A program made the translations under genes and the position numbers. A stretch of 64,000 nucleotides of DNA from Quillaja saponaria (taxonomy: Eukaryota; Streptophyta; Magnoliopsida; Fabales; Quillajaceae). The stretch covers positions 11,346,001 to 11,410,000 of the forward strand of contig CM055612.1 in the NCBI GenBank assembly GCA_029379385.1, given 5' to 3'. Position 1 is the first letter of the stretch. Each line of letters begins with the position of its first letter. Positions 11,142-23,640 of the stretch are shown here, one piece after another. The notes beneath the pieces are model-generated. The model was not told where the DNA came from and searched no databases. It saw nothing but the letters and a program-made list of their open reading frames with translations.

Positions 11142-13030
11142 GTAGGATCTAAAATTTTGGTCAAAAACTTATTGTCTATTTATTCAATCAATATTAAAAT
11201 AAAATATTGATTATCTAAATTGACAAGTAAATAATCGATCAATCATGAATTGGCTACTTAAGTTTCAAATTGTCAAATTAGAAATTGACAAGTTAACACT
11301 AACGCCCAATTTGGTTTTGTGTTTGCACATTGTATTTGGTGTCTGGGGCTGAAAAAGTTATTTTGACCAAATTAATTGTCTGTTTTTATTAAAAATTAAT
11401 AATAATTTTGTACAACACAAAACAAAGTTTTGGCCCATTTTAGAGAAGTTACAAATCGATAACTTCTCTAAAACACACTTTTATAAGGATAAGGAACACT
11501 TTTTTTATATAATATTTAAGGACAAAATTGCTTTTATTTTATTTATTTTTTAAATTTACATGTATTAGCCATTGTCTGTTTTTCAAATTGTTGTGATCAC
11601 TATCTGCACTGCTCTGGAGCCTCAGATGGTATTTCATCAATTTATTCAAGATTTTAGGAGATCTAACAGTTGTCTTTTTTTTTTTTTTTCTTAATCTTTT
11701 CATTGAAAGTGACTCTTCCTATTCTCTCTACCTCAATATATTGCAGCTATGGTTTTGTCAAAAGTTTTTCTTTTCACTTTGAGTTTTTTTTTGGTTTATG
11801 ATACTATGTTGAGGGTTTTGAAAGGGGGAGAAGGGAAAGATGCTGTCATGATATGTTTGTTCATGCTTACCTTTGGTGCTCTTGGTTTCGATGCATCTAA
11901 ATCTTTTGCATTGTTAAGCCTAATGAATATTTTATTTTGTTTATTTTTCTTCTCTTTTCTTTCTTCTTTTGTTTAAAGAGGATTCTTATCCTCTTCTATG
12001 TATTCTTTGTTGAAAAACAAATACAAGAAAAAATATTTTTAAAATAAGTAAAATATTATAATAAAAATTGTTGTTTTTATTTATTTATTAAAAATATTAA
12101 TAAATACAAATACAAATCTTAAAAAGCACTTTTGTAACCAAATATATATCCACAAAAATAACTTATGATAGTCCTTTTATATCTTTTATACCATCCAAAG
12201 TACTTATAAAGTTACGTAACCAAATACCTTATTCAAGGTCAAAATCACATTTTAAATAAAGTAACCAAACATAAAAACAGATTCTATCAAAATCAATTCT
12301 CCTTGACAAAATCAATTCTTTAAAATACTGTATAGCAAACAACAAGCCAAACTAGCACTAATTAGTTAATTAGATAATTAAGTGTTGACAAGGAGCAATT
12401 ATTAGAGAATCAATTGTTAATTGTGAGCCAAATTATAATTAATTTGATTATTAAATATTGATTGAGCTAAATCAACTCTAAAATCCCTATTTAATCACAT
12501 CAAATCAACTAGAATCACCAATAGCCATATAAGTTAATGATGATTAGCATTTCAGTCACCACAAATCAAATGCCAATTACTTATTGTCGAATCTCATCAT
12601 CCTAATATCACCTTTAATAACAATGAGGTGTCCCTAATTATGTTAAAACACTCAATCGCCTGAATTGCCTCCAATTTGTCTTATGAATAGGCTCACATAA
12701 GCAATGGATTGGGGATGGAAAATTCAATACAAAACACTCTTGCAATTCTTTTTTTTCTTTTTTTCTTTTTTTTCTCCTCACAAATCAGAGATTTGAAGCA
12801 ACCAAAAAGCTCATTGCATCCAAACCTCATACTAATAGAGATCATTCAACACCTTTCTCAAAGATCATCCTTAATGTCAACAAATATCATTTCATCCGAT
12901 ATCAAGTTTCATAGCATTCGAATTGAATCAAATTCCCAATAAGGTCGAATTAGAAGTTCATTTCTTTCTTATTACAAAGAGTATCATACAGAGTTTGTAA
13001 CAATTTATTTGACAAATGTAATAGATTTTA
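11142..13030 (+). repeat. Tat element 5' LTR (with nested element)
   Basis: Begins TGTAGGATCTAAAATTTTGG and aligns with 26307 onward and 28777 onward. A 1,056-bp PIF/Harbinger element (11303-12358) interrupts it, leaving about 0.8 kb of LTR proper. The 3' border is not certain because no clear primer-binding site was found. Homology with the copy at 28777 continues past 13030 into gag. Confidence 0.7.
11303..12358. mobile_element. PIF/Harbinger-like non-autonomous DNA element
   Basis: Absent from the equivalent site in the two other Tat LTR copies. It is flanked by TAA (11300-11302 and 12359-12361), the 3-bp target duplication typical of PIF/Harbinger. The termini are imperfect inverted repeats: CGCCCAATTTGGTTTTGTG at the left and, on the minus strand from the right, GTGCTAGTTTGGCTTGTTG. 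They share TTTGG and a downstream TGTTTGC, and 16 of 24 positions match. It is 1,056 bp long and encodes no transposase that I can recognise. A near-perfect palindrome lies inside at about 11442-11473. Confidence 0.7.
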
Positions 13031-13031
13031 T

Positions 13032-13700
13032 TTGTACATGATTTTTTCTATTTACATTTCAGGCTCAATATATATTCACAAATTTCAAGCATGTCTAGTA
13101 GGACAAACTCTACCTCTTATCTCTTTCTCATTCCTTCAAATATCTATATTAAATGTACTGGATCTAAAGGTCCTAAAGAAAAATGTCACAAAGTCTGCTT
13201 CCACTAAGAGTGTTGTTGTTGACAAGAAGGCAACCTATAATGCCGTTATCATGGAAAACATTGGTGGTAAACTTTTTGATGTGCCTGTCACCCATTAAGC
13301 TGAAAATCAGGTGGTTGCTACTCCTTTCATCAACTTGGATGTTCTTGCTGGTAGGAGTGGCAGCAGTCCTACAAAGGTTTGAAATTCATCTCCCATGGAG
13401 TCTTCTAGATCAGAGAGTGCTAATCCAAAAACAAAAATAATATACTTTTCCTCTCCTAGCTCTTATTTTGATTCTTCACCTATAAGTCGGGATGATGAAG
13501 GAATCTCACATACGACTGAAAAACTTAATTTATAGGAACTCATGTCTTCCATGTTGGTGATTGCCATTTCTATTGATGAAAGAATTGCTAGCATGGAGCA
13601 TGAAATTGAGAAGTTGACTAAGACAATAGAGGAAAAAGAATTCCAGATCGTTGATCTCATTCCAGGATTAACGAGAATATTCTGAAGGGTCAACACCTAA
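13032..13700 (+). pseudogene. Tat element leader / gag N-terminal region
   Basis: This stretch aligns with 29640-30238 in the second Tat copy, which shows it belongs to the element. The translation is broken among three frames (open pieces at 13032-13298 and 13183-13440). No domain is diagnostic here. The match ends near 13685, where the second copy is cut off at the caulimovirid junction. Confidence 0.55.
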
Positions 13701-13859
13701 CACAGTTTTCTGGTTTTGCTCAAGTCTCTACCACCAAGAAGAAGGAAAAAGCAATCAAGATGAAGGAACCTCTAAACAAATTTTCTCTTGCATCATTCTT
13801 ACTCTAACAACTGAAGGATATCATCACCAGCACTATTCGGACACAATATAGATGGCCAA

Positions 13860-14420
13860 CTCAAAGTTGTTTATGTACTCGAAGCCATATAACAAATACA
13901 TAGATAGCATGAGAATGCAAGATGACTACCAACCTCCCAAATTCAACTAATTTGATAGGAAGGGCAATTTAAAAAACACATCACTCATTTCGTGAAAACT
14001 TTTGAGAATACCAAAACACATGGTGATCTTCTAGCCAAACTGTTTGTATAGTCCTTCAAAGGCATGACTTTTGATTGCTATACAGATTTAAAAGCAGAGT
14101 GTATTGAGAATTTAGAGAAACTTGTGAGAGAATTCCTCAACCATTTCTATAACACTAAGCCTCAATTTGCTTGAAGGAGCTTACCAACACCAAACAGTGG
14201 AAAGATGAACTAGTTTATAAACTACACCAACTGGTGGCACACTATATATCTAGATTGCAAGGAACAAATTTCTAAAGTCTCTACTAATGAGATGTGCATC
14301 CAAGGCATGGACTAGAAGCTTTGTTATTTCCTTAAAGGGATAATGGCATGGCCTGTTGAAGAATTGGCAACCCATGGTCACGATATGGAATTGACCATAT
14401 CTTGTCATGAAAACTACAAT
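13860..14420 (+). pseudogene. Tat gag capsid-like domain relic
   Basis: Broken frame. Short pieces match the plant retrotransposon gag domain (Retrotrans_gag family): MYSKPYNKYIDSMRMQDDYQ at the start, then QPPKFN, then a disrupted region ending near GHDMELTIS. Gag would form the virus-like particle. Several stops and frameshifts show it is dead. The identification relies on conserved word order in this lineage and was not confirmed by search. Confidence 0.65.
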
Positions 14421-14718
14421 CCTTATCTACCTGATTTAAGGAAGAATGAGGATAAAAAAGAACAAGAGTCCGACCCAGAGCTCCACAAAGGACTCAATAA
14501 TGATTAGCACTTCTCTATTTAGGAACTCTAGGAGATCTAACCATTTAGAAAAAGAGTTAACAAGGAACAACAACAGAAAAAGAACCGTACAGACTTCAAA
14601 GAAAGGGAAGAAAAGAAATATCAATTCCCTGAAGCAAATGTTCCTAATGTGTTATTAGTAATTGAGAAGAAAACTCATTGAAATCTCAGAATCTAAGAGG
14701 TCTAAGGAGTTAGGATAG

Positions 14719-15201
14719 ATGAATGACCCGAAGTATTGGAAGTACCACTGCATTGTTAATCACTTGACGAAGAAATGCTTCATATTGAAAGATCTAATCA
14801 TGAAGTTAACGAGGCAATGCAAGATAGATCTTGATATTGATGACATGGTAGAGACCAATCATTCTAGTGTCTTTATAGGGTCAACCATCAATTCATCATG
14901 CAACCAAACACTAGTATCATTAAGGGAGGAAACTCGCCTTATCCAATTTGGCATATTGGAACCTATAATTATGCAGCACCTTTTCATCAGTGTAGAGTCA
15001 AAGCACCTAAAGAATGATGAACTAACCTTAGAGGAAGATGAAAGGTGGACTTTGGTGCATGTTGAAACCCAAGGAACCACTGAACTCTTCAACCAGAACT
15101 TAAAAGGAGCCAACCGAAGAGTAATAATCATTTTAAGAGAAAAGGAAGTAATAATCATTTTAAAAGAAAAGGGAGGAAGGGAAAGAAAGAAAAATTCCTA
15201 A
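14719..15201 (+). pseudogene. Tat gag C-terminal region, 160-codon open fragment
   Basis: The longest open piece of the element. Its start has a cysteine/histidine pattern (YWKYHCIVNH, then KKCFILKD) followed by IDLDIDDMVETNH. This matches the region between gag and protease in Tat-lineage elements, where a YCxYH...KC(F/I)xLK motif is usual. The first methionine need not be a real start. It is a relic in a broken polyprotein. Confidence 0.7.
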
Positions 15202-15499
15202 AGTGCAAACTCGTGCTTGATGAATTTTATGAACAAGAACCCGAACTCCCATAACATTGAAAGAGTGTTTTCCCAAGAAGTACTTCAAGAACAAGCAGGT
15301 AGAGATAGTGCACCTAGTTTCTTACTATGAGGTCTATGATAAAGATGAGGCAAGTGAACAGTCTCCGAAAAACTCAAAATGTTTTCAGGTCAAATGAACA
15401 TTGCTAAGTTGTTATGATTGCCAAGTTAAGTTTGACAAGAACTCATTTAAACCTTGTAAGGGCCGCAACCTTACATGGCCCCATTAGTAGTAATTGCGA

Positions 15500-15860
15500 A
15501 ATATGATGCAACCTATTCATGTTACCTAATTATGATTTCTTTTACAGAAAAAGATTTTCTATTAGGCTCAAAACCACACATTAAGCCTCTGTTTATATTG
15601 GCATACATACGAGAGCAAAGAGTTGATTGAATTCTCGTTGATGGGGGTTTCGCGGTTAATAAAATGTCCCAAACAACAATGTAAGAACTTGGAATTCCTG
15701 TCAATGAACTTTCTTGAAGCCGGATGTTAATTCAAGGTTTCAACCAAGGTGTATAGCATGTCATTAGGATGATGCATCTAGAACTTATAACTGAATAGCT
15801 GAAATCAACTACCTTGTTTTTATGTGATCAACACAAAGATGACCTACATGTTATTAGGTC
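15500..15860 (+). pseudogene. Tat aspartic protease relic
   Basis: Reading with frameshifts gives LLGSKPHIKPLF and, shortly after, ILVDGGFAVN, the position of the retroviral-type aspartic protease active site. The usual D-(S/G)-G-(S/A) is recognisable as VDGGFA. Stop codons interrupt both sides. The protease would cut the polyprotein; here it is inactive. Confidence 0.7.
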
Positions 15861-15931
15861 GACTAGGGGTACATGAAAATAAGATTCTCTCTTCAACTAT
15901 CCATCAATGCTTCAAGTATTACTAAGATGGT

Positions 15932-16228
15932 GTGAGGAAAGGAGAAGTGGACTTAGAGCCATTCTTAAAAGCAGAAGTTCATTTTGCTGATGCAAAATTT
16001 TACTTGAAAGATGACGTGTTTAAAAAAACTTTTTCTTTGAAAATTCCAACTATAAGTCATACTATAATAGATAAAAAGAGTCCAATCAATATTAAAGTAC
16101 GAAAATTCTTTCTAAGAAAGGGCATGAAGGTCTCACTTGTAAAGGATCTAAATAACGAAGCTCTATGTGATGAGAAAACTGTTGAAGCAAGAAATAATGT
16201 TCATTTTTTTTTCTTTGAAAGGGCATGA
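15932..16228 (+). pseudogene. Tat protease-RT linker fragment
   Basis: A 98-codon open piece begins MRKGEVDLEPFLKAEVHFAD and continues with AKFYLKDDV. It corresponds to the linker after the protease in this lineage. It ends in a T-rich run and frameshift near 16200. The stretch 16230-17200 has no readable domain and contains a long T tract at 16298-16325. Confidence 0.55.
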
Positions 16229-17199
16229 AGGTCTCACTTGTAAACTCATACATATGCTTCCTTATGCTCCAAAATCAAGAAGCAAGAAAAGCCAATCTCT
16301 TTTTTCTTTTTTCTTTTTTTTTTTTGTATTCTCAAAGTCTAAAGAGATGCTAAAAACATAAGATATTCAAGAGCTAAAAAGAAGAAATAATGTGCCTTTT
16401 GACTAGGTTAGAGAACATTTCCTTATCCAAATCCCTGTCGGGTTTCATTCCTTCATTCTAAAAGTCACAAACTGATATATCTTGAAAGCTTACAAGCTAT
16501 TAGACAAGGTACATCTGACCTTACAAAATCTGAGGTGTTAAGGAAAATCAAACCTAGCACTCATTAGAGAAAAAGTACATGGATTCAACAAGATGTATAC
16601 ATAGTTGAGAGAAAAAAGGTACAAGTACCATCTCCAAAGATTGGATTAGGGTACAAGCCAGAAAAACCATTCGGATATACATCAAGAAAAGTAATATGAC
16701 AACACATAGCCAACATATCACCATTGAAGGTGATGATGACTCCTAGCAAAAAGAAGAAAAGCCACCAAGTTAAGCCTTTGTGCTTAATAGGCTAGTCTCT
16801 CAAAATCTGAACTTTTGTTTTCAACATACTAAAGTCTCCCAAAACCCGAACTTTTGTGTTTGAGAGACTCAGTGTTGCACCACAAGAAAGATAGAATACC
16901 TTTTAAATGTGAAAGTCAGCCTTTTATTGCTTAGTGGTGGCAAGTAAAACTTATGAGGATTCACAATCAAAATCGAGAAGAAAAGTAGAGCATGTCAAGT
17001 CGAAGGATGATAATTAAGGTGAGAAATCACACAGTTATATGTACTATCATGTCACAATCAGGCCAACGATAATCAAGTTGAGAGTTTGACCATAAGTTAT
17101 CATATTATAGTCAAGGAAGACACACTAGCTTGGAGTCACTTAAAATCGAGATCAAATTTAGAAGATGGTGTTCAGACTATGATGGATGAACTTGAAGAA

Positions 17200-17980
17200 A
17201 TCAATATCAACACTAATGAAAAACCCTGACCAACTTTTCTGAGTAGTCTACTAGCTCTAGAAGAAAGGAAAAAATACATTGAACTCTTACTCGAGTATAA
17301 GGATGCTTTCAATTAGAGTTACAAAGATATGCTCAGGCTTGATACAAAAGTAGCAGTACATAACTTAGCCACTAGAAGAAGGACAAAACCCTTTAAACAA
17401 ATGCAAATGAGGTTTCATCCTCGAACTCATCCCATAATAGGGGCTAAAGTCAACAAATTTATTAAGACAAATTTTATATGAGAGGTTAAGTATCCAACAT
17501 GGATTGCCAACATCGTACTAGTGGAAAGAATAATGTGTAGATTCATGTATGGGTTGACTTTTGAGACATCAACAATGCATGCCTAAAAGAGGACTTTCCA
17601 CTTCCATAGTGCCATTCACTGAGGTGACGATTGATGCTATGACTGGGCATGAGGCGCTATCATTCAGGGATGGTTCTTCTAACTATAACTGAATCTGTAT
17701 AGCTCTTGAAGATGAAAATATAACTATAATTCGAACACTAAAAATGATATATTGTTACAAAGTCATGCCATTTGATTTGAAGAATGCAGGCATAACTTAT
17801 CAGAGATAAATGCAGAAAATCTTTAATAACATGTTTCACAAGAATATAGAGTGCTATATAGACAATTTGGTTGTCAAGACCAAAGATAGAAGATGCTTCC
17901 CGAAGTGACTTTAAAAAAAAATTATGTGGACTTGTTGTACAACACAGAGGTATAAGGTGGATCATACTAAAATTGAAATG
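17200..17980 (+). pseudogene. Tat reverse transcriptase relic
   Basis: Fragments in several frames follow the RT order: ELLLEYKDAF near 17280, INNACLKEDFPLP near 17570, YCYKVMPFDLKNAG near 17750, and MFHKNIECYIDNLVVK near 17830. The catalytic (Y/F)-x-D-D box appears as YIDN, so a key aspartate is lost. Multiple stops are present. Confidence 0.8.
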
Positions 17981-17999
17981 ATCCAGAAAAAGCCCCAGT

Positions 18000-18830
18000 C
18001 TAAAAATTTGCAGGAATTGAGAAGTCTATAGGATCGTCTAGCATACATTCAATGCTTTATCTCCAACCTTGCAAGACGATGCCAGCCTTTCAACAAGTAA
18101 ATGAAGAAAGACATTGCCTTTGAATGTGATGAAAAAAGAAAAAAATTTGGCATCAAGAAGTAATTATCATTTGCACTAGTGCTTGGAGCTCCCATATTTA
18201 GAAAAAAGCTAGTATTATATATTGCTTGGGGTTGAACTAAATTACTCCTCTATTAAGAAGGTGTGCCTTTCGCTTTTCTTCTCAATTTGAACGATTGGCA
18301 AAGTAGACTATCATCTAGCAACAATATGACATGGTCTACATTCCTTTAAAGGCTGCAAAGGGACAAGCTTTGGCAGATTTTCTTGCAAACCATCCAATTC
18401 CATCTAATTGGAAACATTATGATGATCTCCTTGATGAAAAAGTCTTCTACATAGAGGCACAACCACCTTGGAAGATGTCATTTGATAGAGAAACTTGACA
18501 AGATGGGGCAGGAGTTGGAGTAGTGTTTGTCACACCAGAAAAAAAAAGTGTTATCTTATGCATTTGAGCTCAATGAGTTGTGGTCAAATAATGTGGCGTA
18601 GTACCTACCTTTACTTATTGGTTTGGAAATGACAGTTGACATTAGAGTATTGCAATTAGAGGTGTAGAGAGATTTGCAGTTGATAATTAATTGACTATTA
18701 GATTAGTATTTGGTCAAGAAAGAAGACTTAGTCCTTTACTACCAACACACGAAAAGACTTATGCAAAAATTTAGTAGTATCTTTAGAGCATTTTAAGAGG
18801 AATAAAAAAGAAATAAGCAAATGCCTTAGT
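18000..18830 (+). pseudogene. Tat RNase H relic
   Basis: GQALADFLANHPIPSNW near 18365, then EKVFYIEA and a DGAGVGVVFVTPE stretch near 18505, match the RNase H region of plant Ty3/gypsy elements. A stop lies just before the DGAG motif. It is non-functional. Confidence 0.75.
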
Positions 18831-18989
18831 AAATTTGGCTACCACAGTAGTTTTCCAAGATCAAGAAATTATCCTAGTAACTGTATGTTAAAGGTAGGAG
18901 GTCCTAGAGATTACTGAAAAGAAAGAAAAGACTAACATGAGTTAGATATATATTGTTGATAAAGCAGATTAACGTCACCCGATAGTCGA

Positions 18990-20180
18990 TTACCTTTAAT
19001 ATGGAAAACTCATAGAAGATGCACATCATAAAACATAAGTTGGAAGGAGAGCCCCAAGGTCATGTATTATAAAGGCACACTTTTTCATCGCTCTTACATA
19101 GATAATGACTCAGATGTTTAGGAAATGATGAAACAAAGAGTGCAGTAGAAGATGCCCATTTTGGAATTTACAAAGATACTAATCCAGACTGAAATTATAA
19201 AACCAGATAAAGTAATTGGGCTACTATTAGCCTTCAATGGTAAAAGACTCAATGGAATATGCTAAGATTCTTATCAGTTCCATGCAAACTTCATGCACCA
19301 ACCGCTTGAACCATTGCACCCTACGGTCGCATCATGGCCTTTTGATGGAAGGGAACTCTATATTGTGGGTTCATTAACGCTAAAGTCTTTTGGGTGGTCA
19401 ACTACTTAAAATAGGCAGATTCAATTTCCTTAAGGGAAGTGAAGAAAGAACAAGTTATTGACTTCATTCGAAAGAACATTATCTATTGGTATATTATTTC
19501 ACAATACATCATTACCGATAACGGAAAACAATTCGACAATTACCTGATGGACAAACTTGTTGAAAAATTCAGGTTCAAATAATACAAGTCTACCATGTAC
19601 CATGCACAAGCCAACAGACTTGCATAATCAACAAAACCCTTTATAACCTACTAAAAAAGGTAGAAGCAAAAAATAAAAAAGATCGGCATGAAAGAATGAA
19701 TGAAGCTTTATGGGCATACCAGACCACTTATCATACTCCAACATAAGCTATTATGTATTCTTTTGTCTATGGTGTTGAAGCGGTGCTTCCTCTAGAACTA
19801 CAAATTCCTTCTTTGTGATTGACCATTCAAGAAGGCTTAAATCAAGAAGAAAAGGCAAAGCTGAGACTGTAAGAGTTAGAAACTCTTGATGAGAAAAGAC
19901 AGGAGGCTCAGCAACGTACATGGAATTTTACCAAACCAAACTTCCCTAGGATTTTAATAAGAAAATGCATTCTGATCCTTTCAAGTTGGTGATCAAGTGT
20001 TAGTTATCTGAAGGCCTATTATCATCACTTATAAGACTAAAAATATTTTTTTGTCTAAATACGATGATATGTGCTCATCAATGCCGCACGAATAAAGCAT
20101 ACAAGAGTGTAGACAAAGATGTTGTCTGAGTTAGTCGTATCAACGAAAAATTCTTAAAGCTTTACAACTCTTGAAGACCA
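18990..20180 (+). pseudogene. Tat integrase relic
   Basis: WRGPKVMYYKGTLFHRSY near 19050, followed by broken pieces of the catalytic core (FDGRELYIVGS near 19340, ITDNGKQFDNY near 19512) and a C-terminal stretch resembling AYKSVDKDVV near 20100 and KFLKLYNS near 20155. These occur in the order expected for the integrase core and the polyprotein's end. Frameshifts throughout. Confidence 0.75.
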
Positions 20181-20639
20181 ATGCTCCTAGTCGCACAAGC
20201 CTAAACTGCATGATACTCCTGGCCAACATAAGCATAAATTTTGTATCATTATCTTACTACGGGCCTGCATGAGTATAAATGGTGTATTGCTAAACAAAAG
20301 AAAAATATTTATTGTAATACTTCCAAGCCACACAAATATAAACTATAAACCCAAAAAAAAAAGCAATATATTGAAGTACATTAGAACTTGATCCCTTTGC
20401 AAGGCAACTTAAGATCGTACATTGAGTCTAGTCCAAACAGACAAAGGAAGTCAAAAATGACGTTGATATTATATTCTTGTATAAATGATATAAAAGATAA
20501 TGATCAATCATTCTAACAAGCAAAAAAAAAAAAAAAAAAATTGTAAACACATTGCATTTAAACAAAAACTAAGTTTGATTAAAAAATATACATAATATAA
20601 GTTGCAACATCCAAAAATAATAATAATAATAAAGATGGT

Positions 20640-21960
20640 AGATGGTAGATGGTAGATATTATGGCCTAGGCCATCCATTTTAGTGGATCAATAGTGTTGC
20701 TTTGAACATTCACAATCACCTGTAACCTTTTAACTTTTCTATGTCAACTGTGAATAAAAGTGGTTGACTCCATAATAGAGACGAGCTTTTACTCCAACTC
20801 TTGTCTAGCCTATTTAATGGTGACTTTTGCATCTTTTAACTTATCCTCTATTATCTTCTCGCCCTTTTGATGAGTAAATAGTTGCTTCTCGATAAATCAT
20901 TTCTCTTTGTGAATGAAAGTAAATTCTTTGAATTATCAACATGATGTTCGTGCGAAGAAATGAAGGACAATTCACCTACCCCAACTTTGGATTTTTCTTT
21001 TGTTCTGTTGGCTTCTTAGTCCTCTATACCAATTAATCTACTAATCTAAGTGTCTAAATGAAGCAAAGCATCCACAATGCTAGTGTAAGAATCAGATATA
21101 TTCTTCAACAAAGTTATATTGCCCTAAACCTATTTGATATTATTATACACAGTCGGAGCTCCTTCTATATCTTTTGAGCACGTTTAAGAGAAACACTCTT
21201 CAAAGTTGTTAACAATTGTGCACCCATATCACAGGTAACCTTGTCCAAAATTTTTTTGGCATATTGTCCTAGATGATACGAGAACTCTGCGAACATCAAC
21301 TAAGCCATTATATTTCTTGCTTTGCACATAATTAACATAGTCAATGTATAAGTGTTAAGGTTTGAAGAAAAAACGAAGAAGATACAATTAGAGACAATGT
21401 TTACTTGATAGAAATAAATATTGGGCATTAATCACTTAATATAAGAAACTTGATGGCAGAAGAAGTATAGGTATGATATGAGGGTTAAAAATAGTTGAAT
21501 TCTGACAAACGAGAGGCTTCACCTGAGCCCATTACAAACTCTTCACTAAAAGAAGGCCTTTCTTCAATCACACTGAGCTTAACTCAGTCTTTCTTCTTCA
21601 TTTTGAACATTTTTCTGAGTGGAACGGTGTCCTCATTATAATTTGATAAGGTTGAAGCAATTGCTAGTATAATAGGAAGCTTCATCTTTTGATTAACTCT
21701 TTGACAAATTTACTGAGGACATGTAATTTGAGGCTTAATAGCAATTTTGATAGCCTTGTTCTCATTCTCTTTTTCTACCTCTTCTATAGACTTATGCTTT
21801 TTCTTTAGGGCCTCATAGTTCCTTTGTTCTCTTGGGTTGCAACGATCACTATCTTGATCACTGTAGTTAACATGAAGAGTCAATCAGTCCTCAAAAGACT
21901 ACTTCTTAGCAGAAAAATATTTTGGAACACAGATCGGCAACAAGACGAGGGCGCGCTAGT
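20640..21960 (-). pseudogene. Antisense ORF of Tat element, C-terminal part (relic)
   Basis: On the minus strand, broken frames give charged, coiled-coil-like stretches such as KEKRFIEKQLFTHQKGEKII and DKLKDAKVTIK near 20830-20960. Some plant Tat elements carry an extra ORF in antisense between pol and the 3' LTR, encoding a plant-mobile-domain protein with a helical tail. The position and orientation fit, and the matching N-terminal part lies at 23641-24780. A CACTA element splits the two. Function of such ORFs is unknown. Confidence 0.5.
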
Positions 21961-22455
21961 ATAGTTGGCATAAATGGTATTGTTAACTTGTCCTTACTAT
22001 TCTTATAGGCTCACTACAAGAAAAGTTATTATCTACGTTACACTAATGGGCGTAGACTTATATACTATTTTCTACATCTGTGTAGATATAAAACTTATAT
22101 GTGTCTATATTTCTGCATCTGCAAGGCAGACGAAATATCTAGACTCTAATAATTGGGTGCCACAATAAGAGTATGGTTTCCAGACGCTAAACTGTAAAAG
22201 AAATACAATTGGATCTGCATCACAAACCCAGAAAAAACAAATGCATATTTTTTTATACATAGATAATAAAATTGTGGACACAGATACTTAAAATAATTTA
22301 ATTATTATATTTTATTTTTATTGTTATTTTTATTTTATACCTGTAAATACATGCTTTAAAAGAATTTTTATATTTAAATCCAAATTTTACATCAATAAAA
22401 AAAAATCGTAACAATATTATTTACAATAAATAATAAATTAAAAAAATACATAAAT

Positions 22456-22553
22456 CTAAAAATCGGCCTCATCTCTAAATCTTAAATCTTCGTTATCTTT
22501 AGCTTGTTCATTAGCCTGACTCAGGTATGAAGACTCGGATGTAAGAGGTGGAA
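22456..22553 (-). pseudogene. Possible terminal exon of a CACTA-encoded protein
   Basis: On the minus strand a TTTAAG acceptor at 22554 is followed by an open frame that translates VPPLTSESSYLSQANEQAKD and ends ...RFRDEADF with TAG at 22456-22458. An acidic, serine-rich tail near the terminus would fit a CACTA transposon protein. The call rests on position and an open 32-codon frame with a splice acceptor; I do not recognise a named domain. Confidence 0.35.
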
Positions 22554-22640
22554 CCTTAAATAATCAAAATAAATATGTTATAAGTTTTACTTAAATTAAT
22601 ATGCAACTCTAATTAATTAACATGGACAAATTAAGCAAAA

Positions 22641-23640
22641 TTTTCAAAGTTTTTGCCTTGAAAATCAAAGTTTGACATACTGTTCTAACTGTTGAACTAA
22701 ATAGATTTTTGTTTCTTCCTACAGGTCTTATCCATCCCCATGGTCATGTCGTTACTCCTAAAATCTGAAACAAACTAGTATTTAATCGTTTTGGCCCCTG
22801 ACCCAGGTTTTCAAAGTTTTTGTCTTGAAACTTAAAGTTTAGCCTACTATCCAAACCATTGAACTAAATGGATTTATGTTTCTTCCTATAGCTCTTATTC
22901 ATACACATAGATGTGTCGAACTCCCGAAATCTAAAACGGACTAGTATTTGACCATTTTGTATTTATGAACACAAATTTTCAAAGTTTTTATCTTGAAATT
23001 CAAAATTTAGCCTACTATCCTAACCCATTGATCCAAACGAATTTTCGTTTCTTCCTGCAAGTCTTATTCATCCCCACGGTTATGTCAGTACTCCTGGAAT
23101 CGGAGCCGGACTAGTATTTGACCTTTTTACCCTCTCAAACCCAAACTTGGCAAGTTTTTGCCTTGAAACATAAAGTTTGGCCTAAAAATCATAACTATTG
23201 ATCAAAATGGATTTTCTTTTTTCCAAAAGGTCTTATTCATCCCTATGGCTGTGCTAGTACTCTTGGAATCTAAAATGTACTAGTATTTGATAATTTTGCC
23301 CTTGAACCCAAGTTTTCAAAGTTTTTGCCTTGAAACTCAAAGTTTGGCCTACTATCATAACTATTGATCAAAATAGATTTTTGTTTCTTCCTATAGATCT
23401 TATTTATCCTCATAGTCATTTCAATACTCCTGAAATCCGAAACAGATTAGTATTTGACCGTTTTGTCCTCTGAACTCAAAGTTGGCAAGTTTTCACCTTG
23501 AAGCACAAAGTTTAGCCTAAAATCCTAACCATTAATCCAAATGGTTTTCCTTTTTTTCTTATAGGTCTTATTCATCTCCAAATCATCTCATTACTATTAG
23601 AATCTAAAACGGACTAGTATTTGACAGTCTTGCCCACCAT
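22641..23640 (+). repeat. Tandem array, six units of about 168 bp
   Basis: Units start at about 22641, 22808, 22976, 23146, 23313 and 23481, giving spacings of 167-170 bp. Each contains CAAAGTTTTTGCCTTGAAA or a close variant, then TTCTTCCT...GGTCTTATTCATCC, then GACTAGTATTTGA. No unit is identical. The array lies inside the CACTA remnant and stops abruptly where the Tat antisense ORF resumes. It carries no convincing coding frame. Confidence 0.85.

Larger units (their letters stand above)
22012..23640. mobile_element. CACTA (En/Spm) element, left end only
   Basis: CACTACAAGAAAAGTTAT at 22012 is a near-canonical CACTA terminus, with GCT (22009-22011) as the possible target trinucleotide. It interrupts the Tat antisense ORF. 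No matching TTTTCTTGTAGTG right end is visible before ORF homology resumes near 23641, so the right end is deleted or the boundary rearranged. Inside are an AT-rich subterminal region, a possible last exon of a transposon protein (22456-22553, minus) and a 168-bp tandem array (22641-23640). Confidence 0.65.

Noticed and set aside
11749..11976. 75-codon hydrophobic frame
   Set aside because: Lies inside the PIF/Harbinger element, T-rich, with no match to a transposase; likely chance.
14859..15158. 99-codon minus-strand frame
   Set aside because: Shadow of the Tat gag C-terminal fragment on the plus strand.
22009..23640. Complete CACTA element
   Set aside because: Only the left terminus is present. 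No TTTTCTTGTAGTG terminus and no matching trinucleotide could be found before host sequence resumes.
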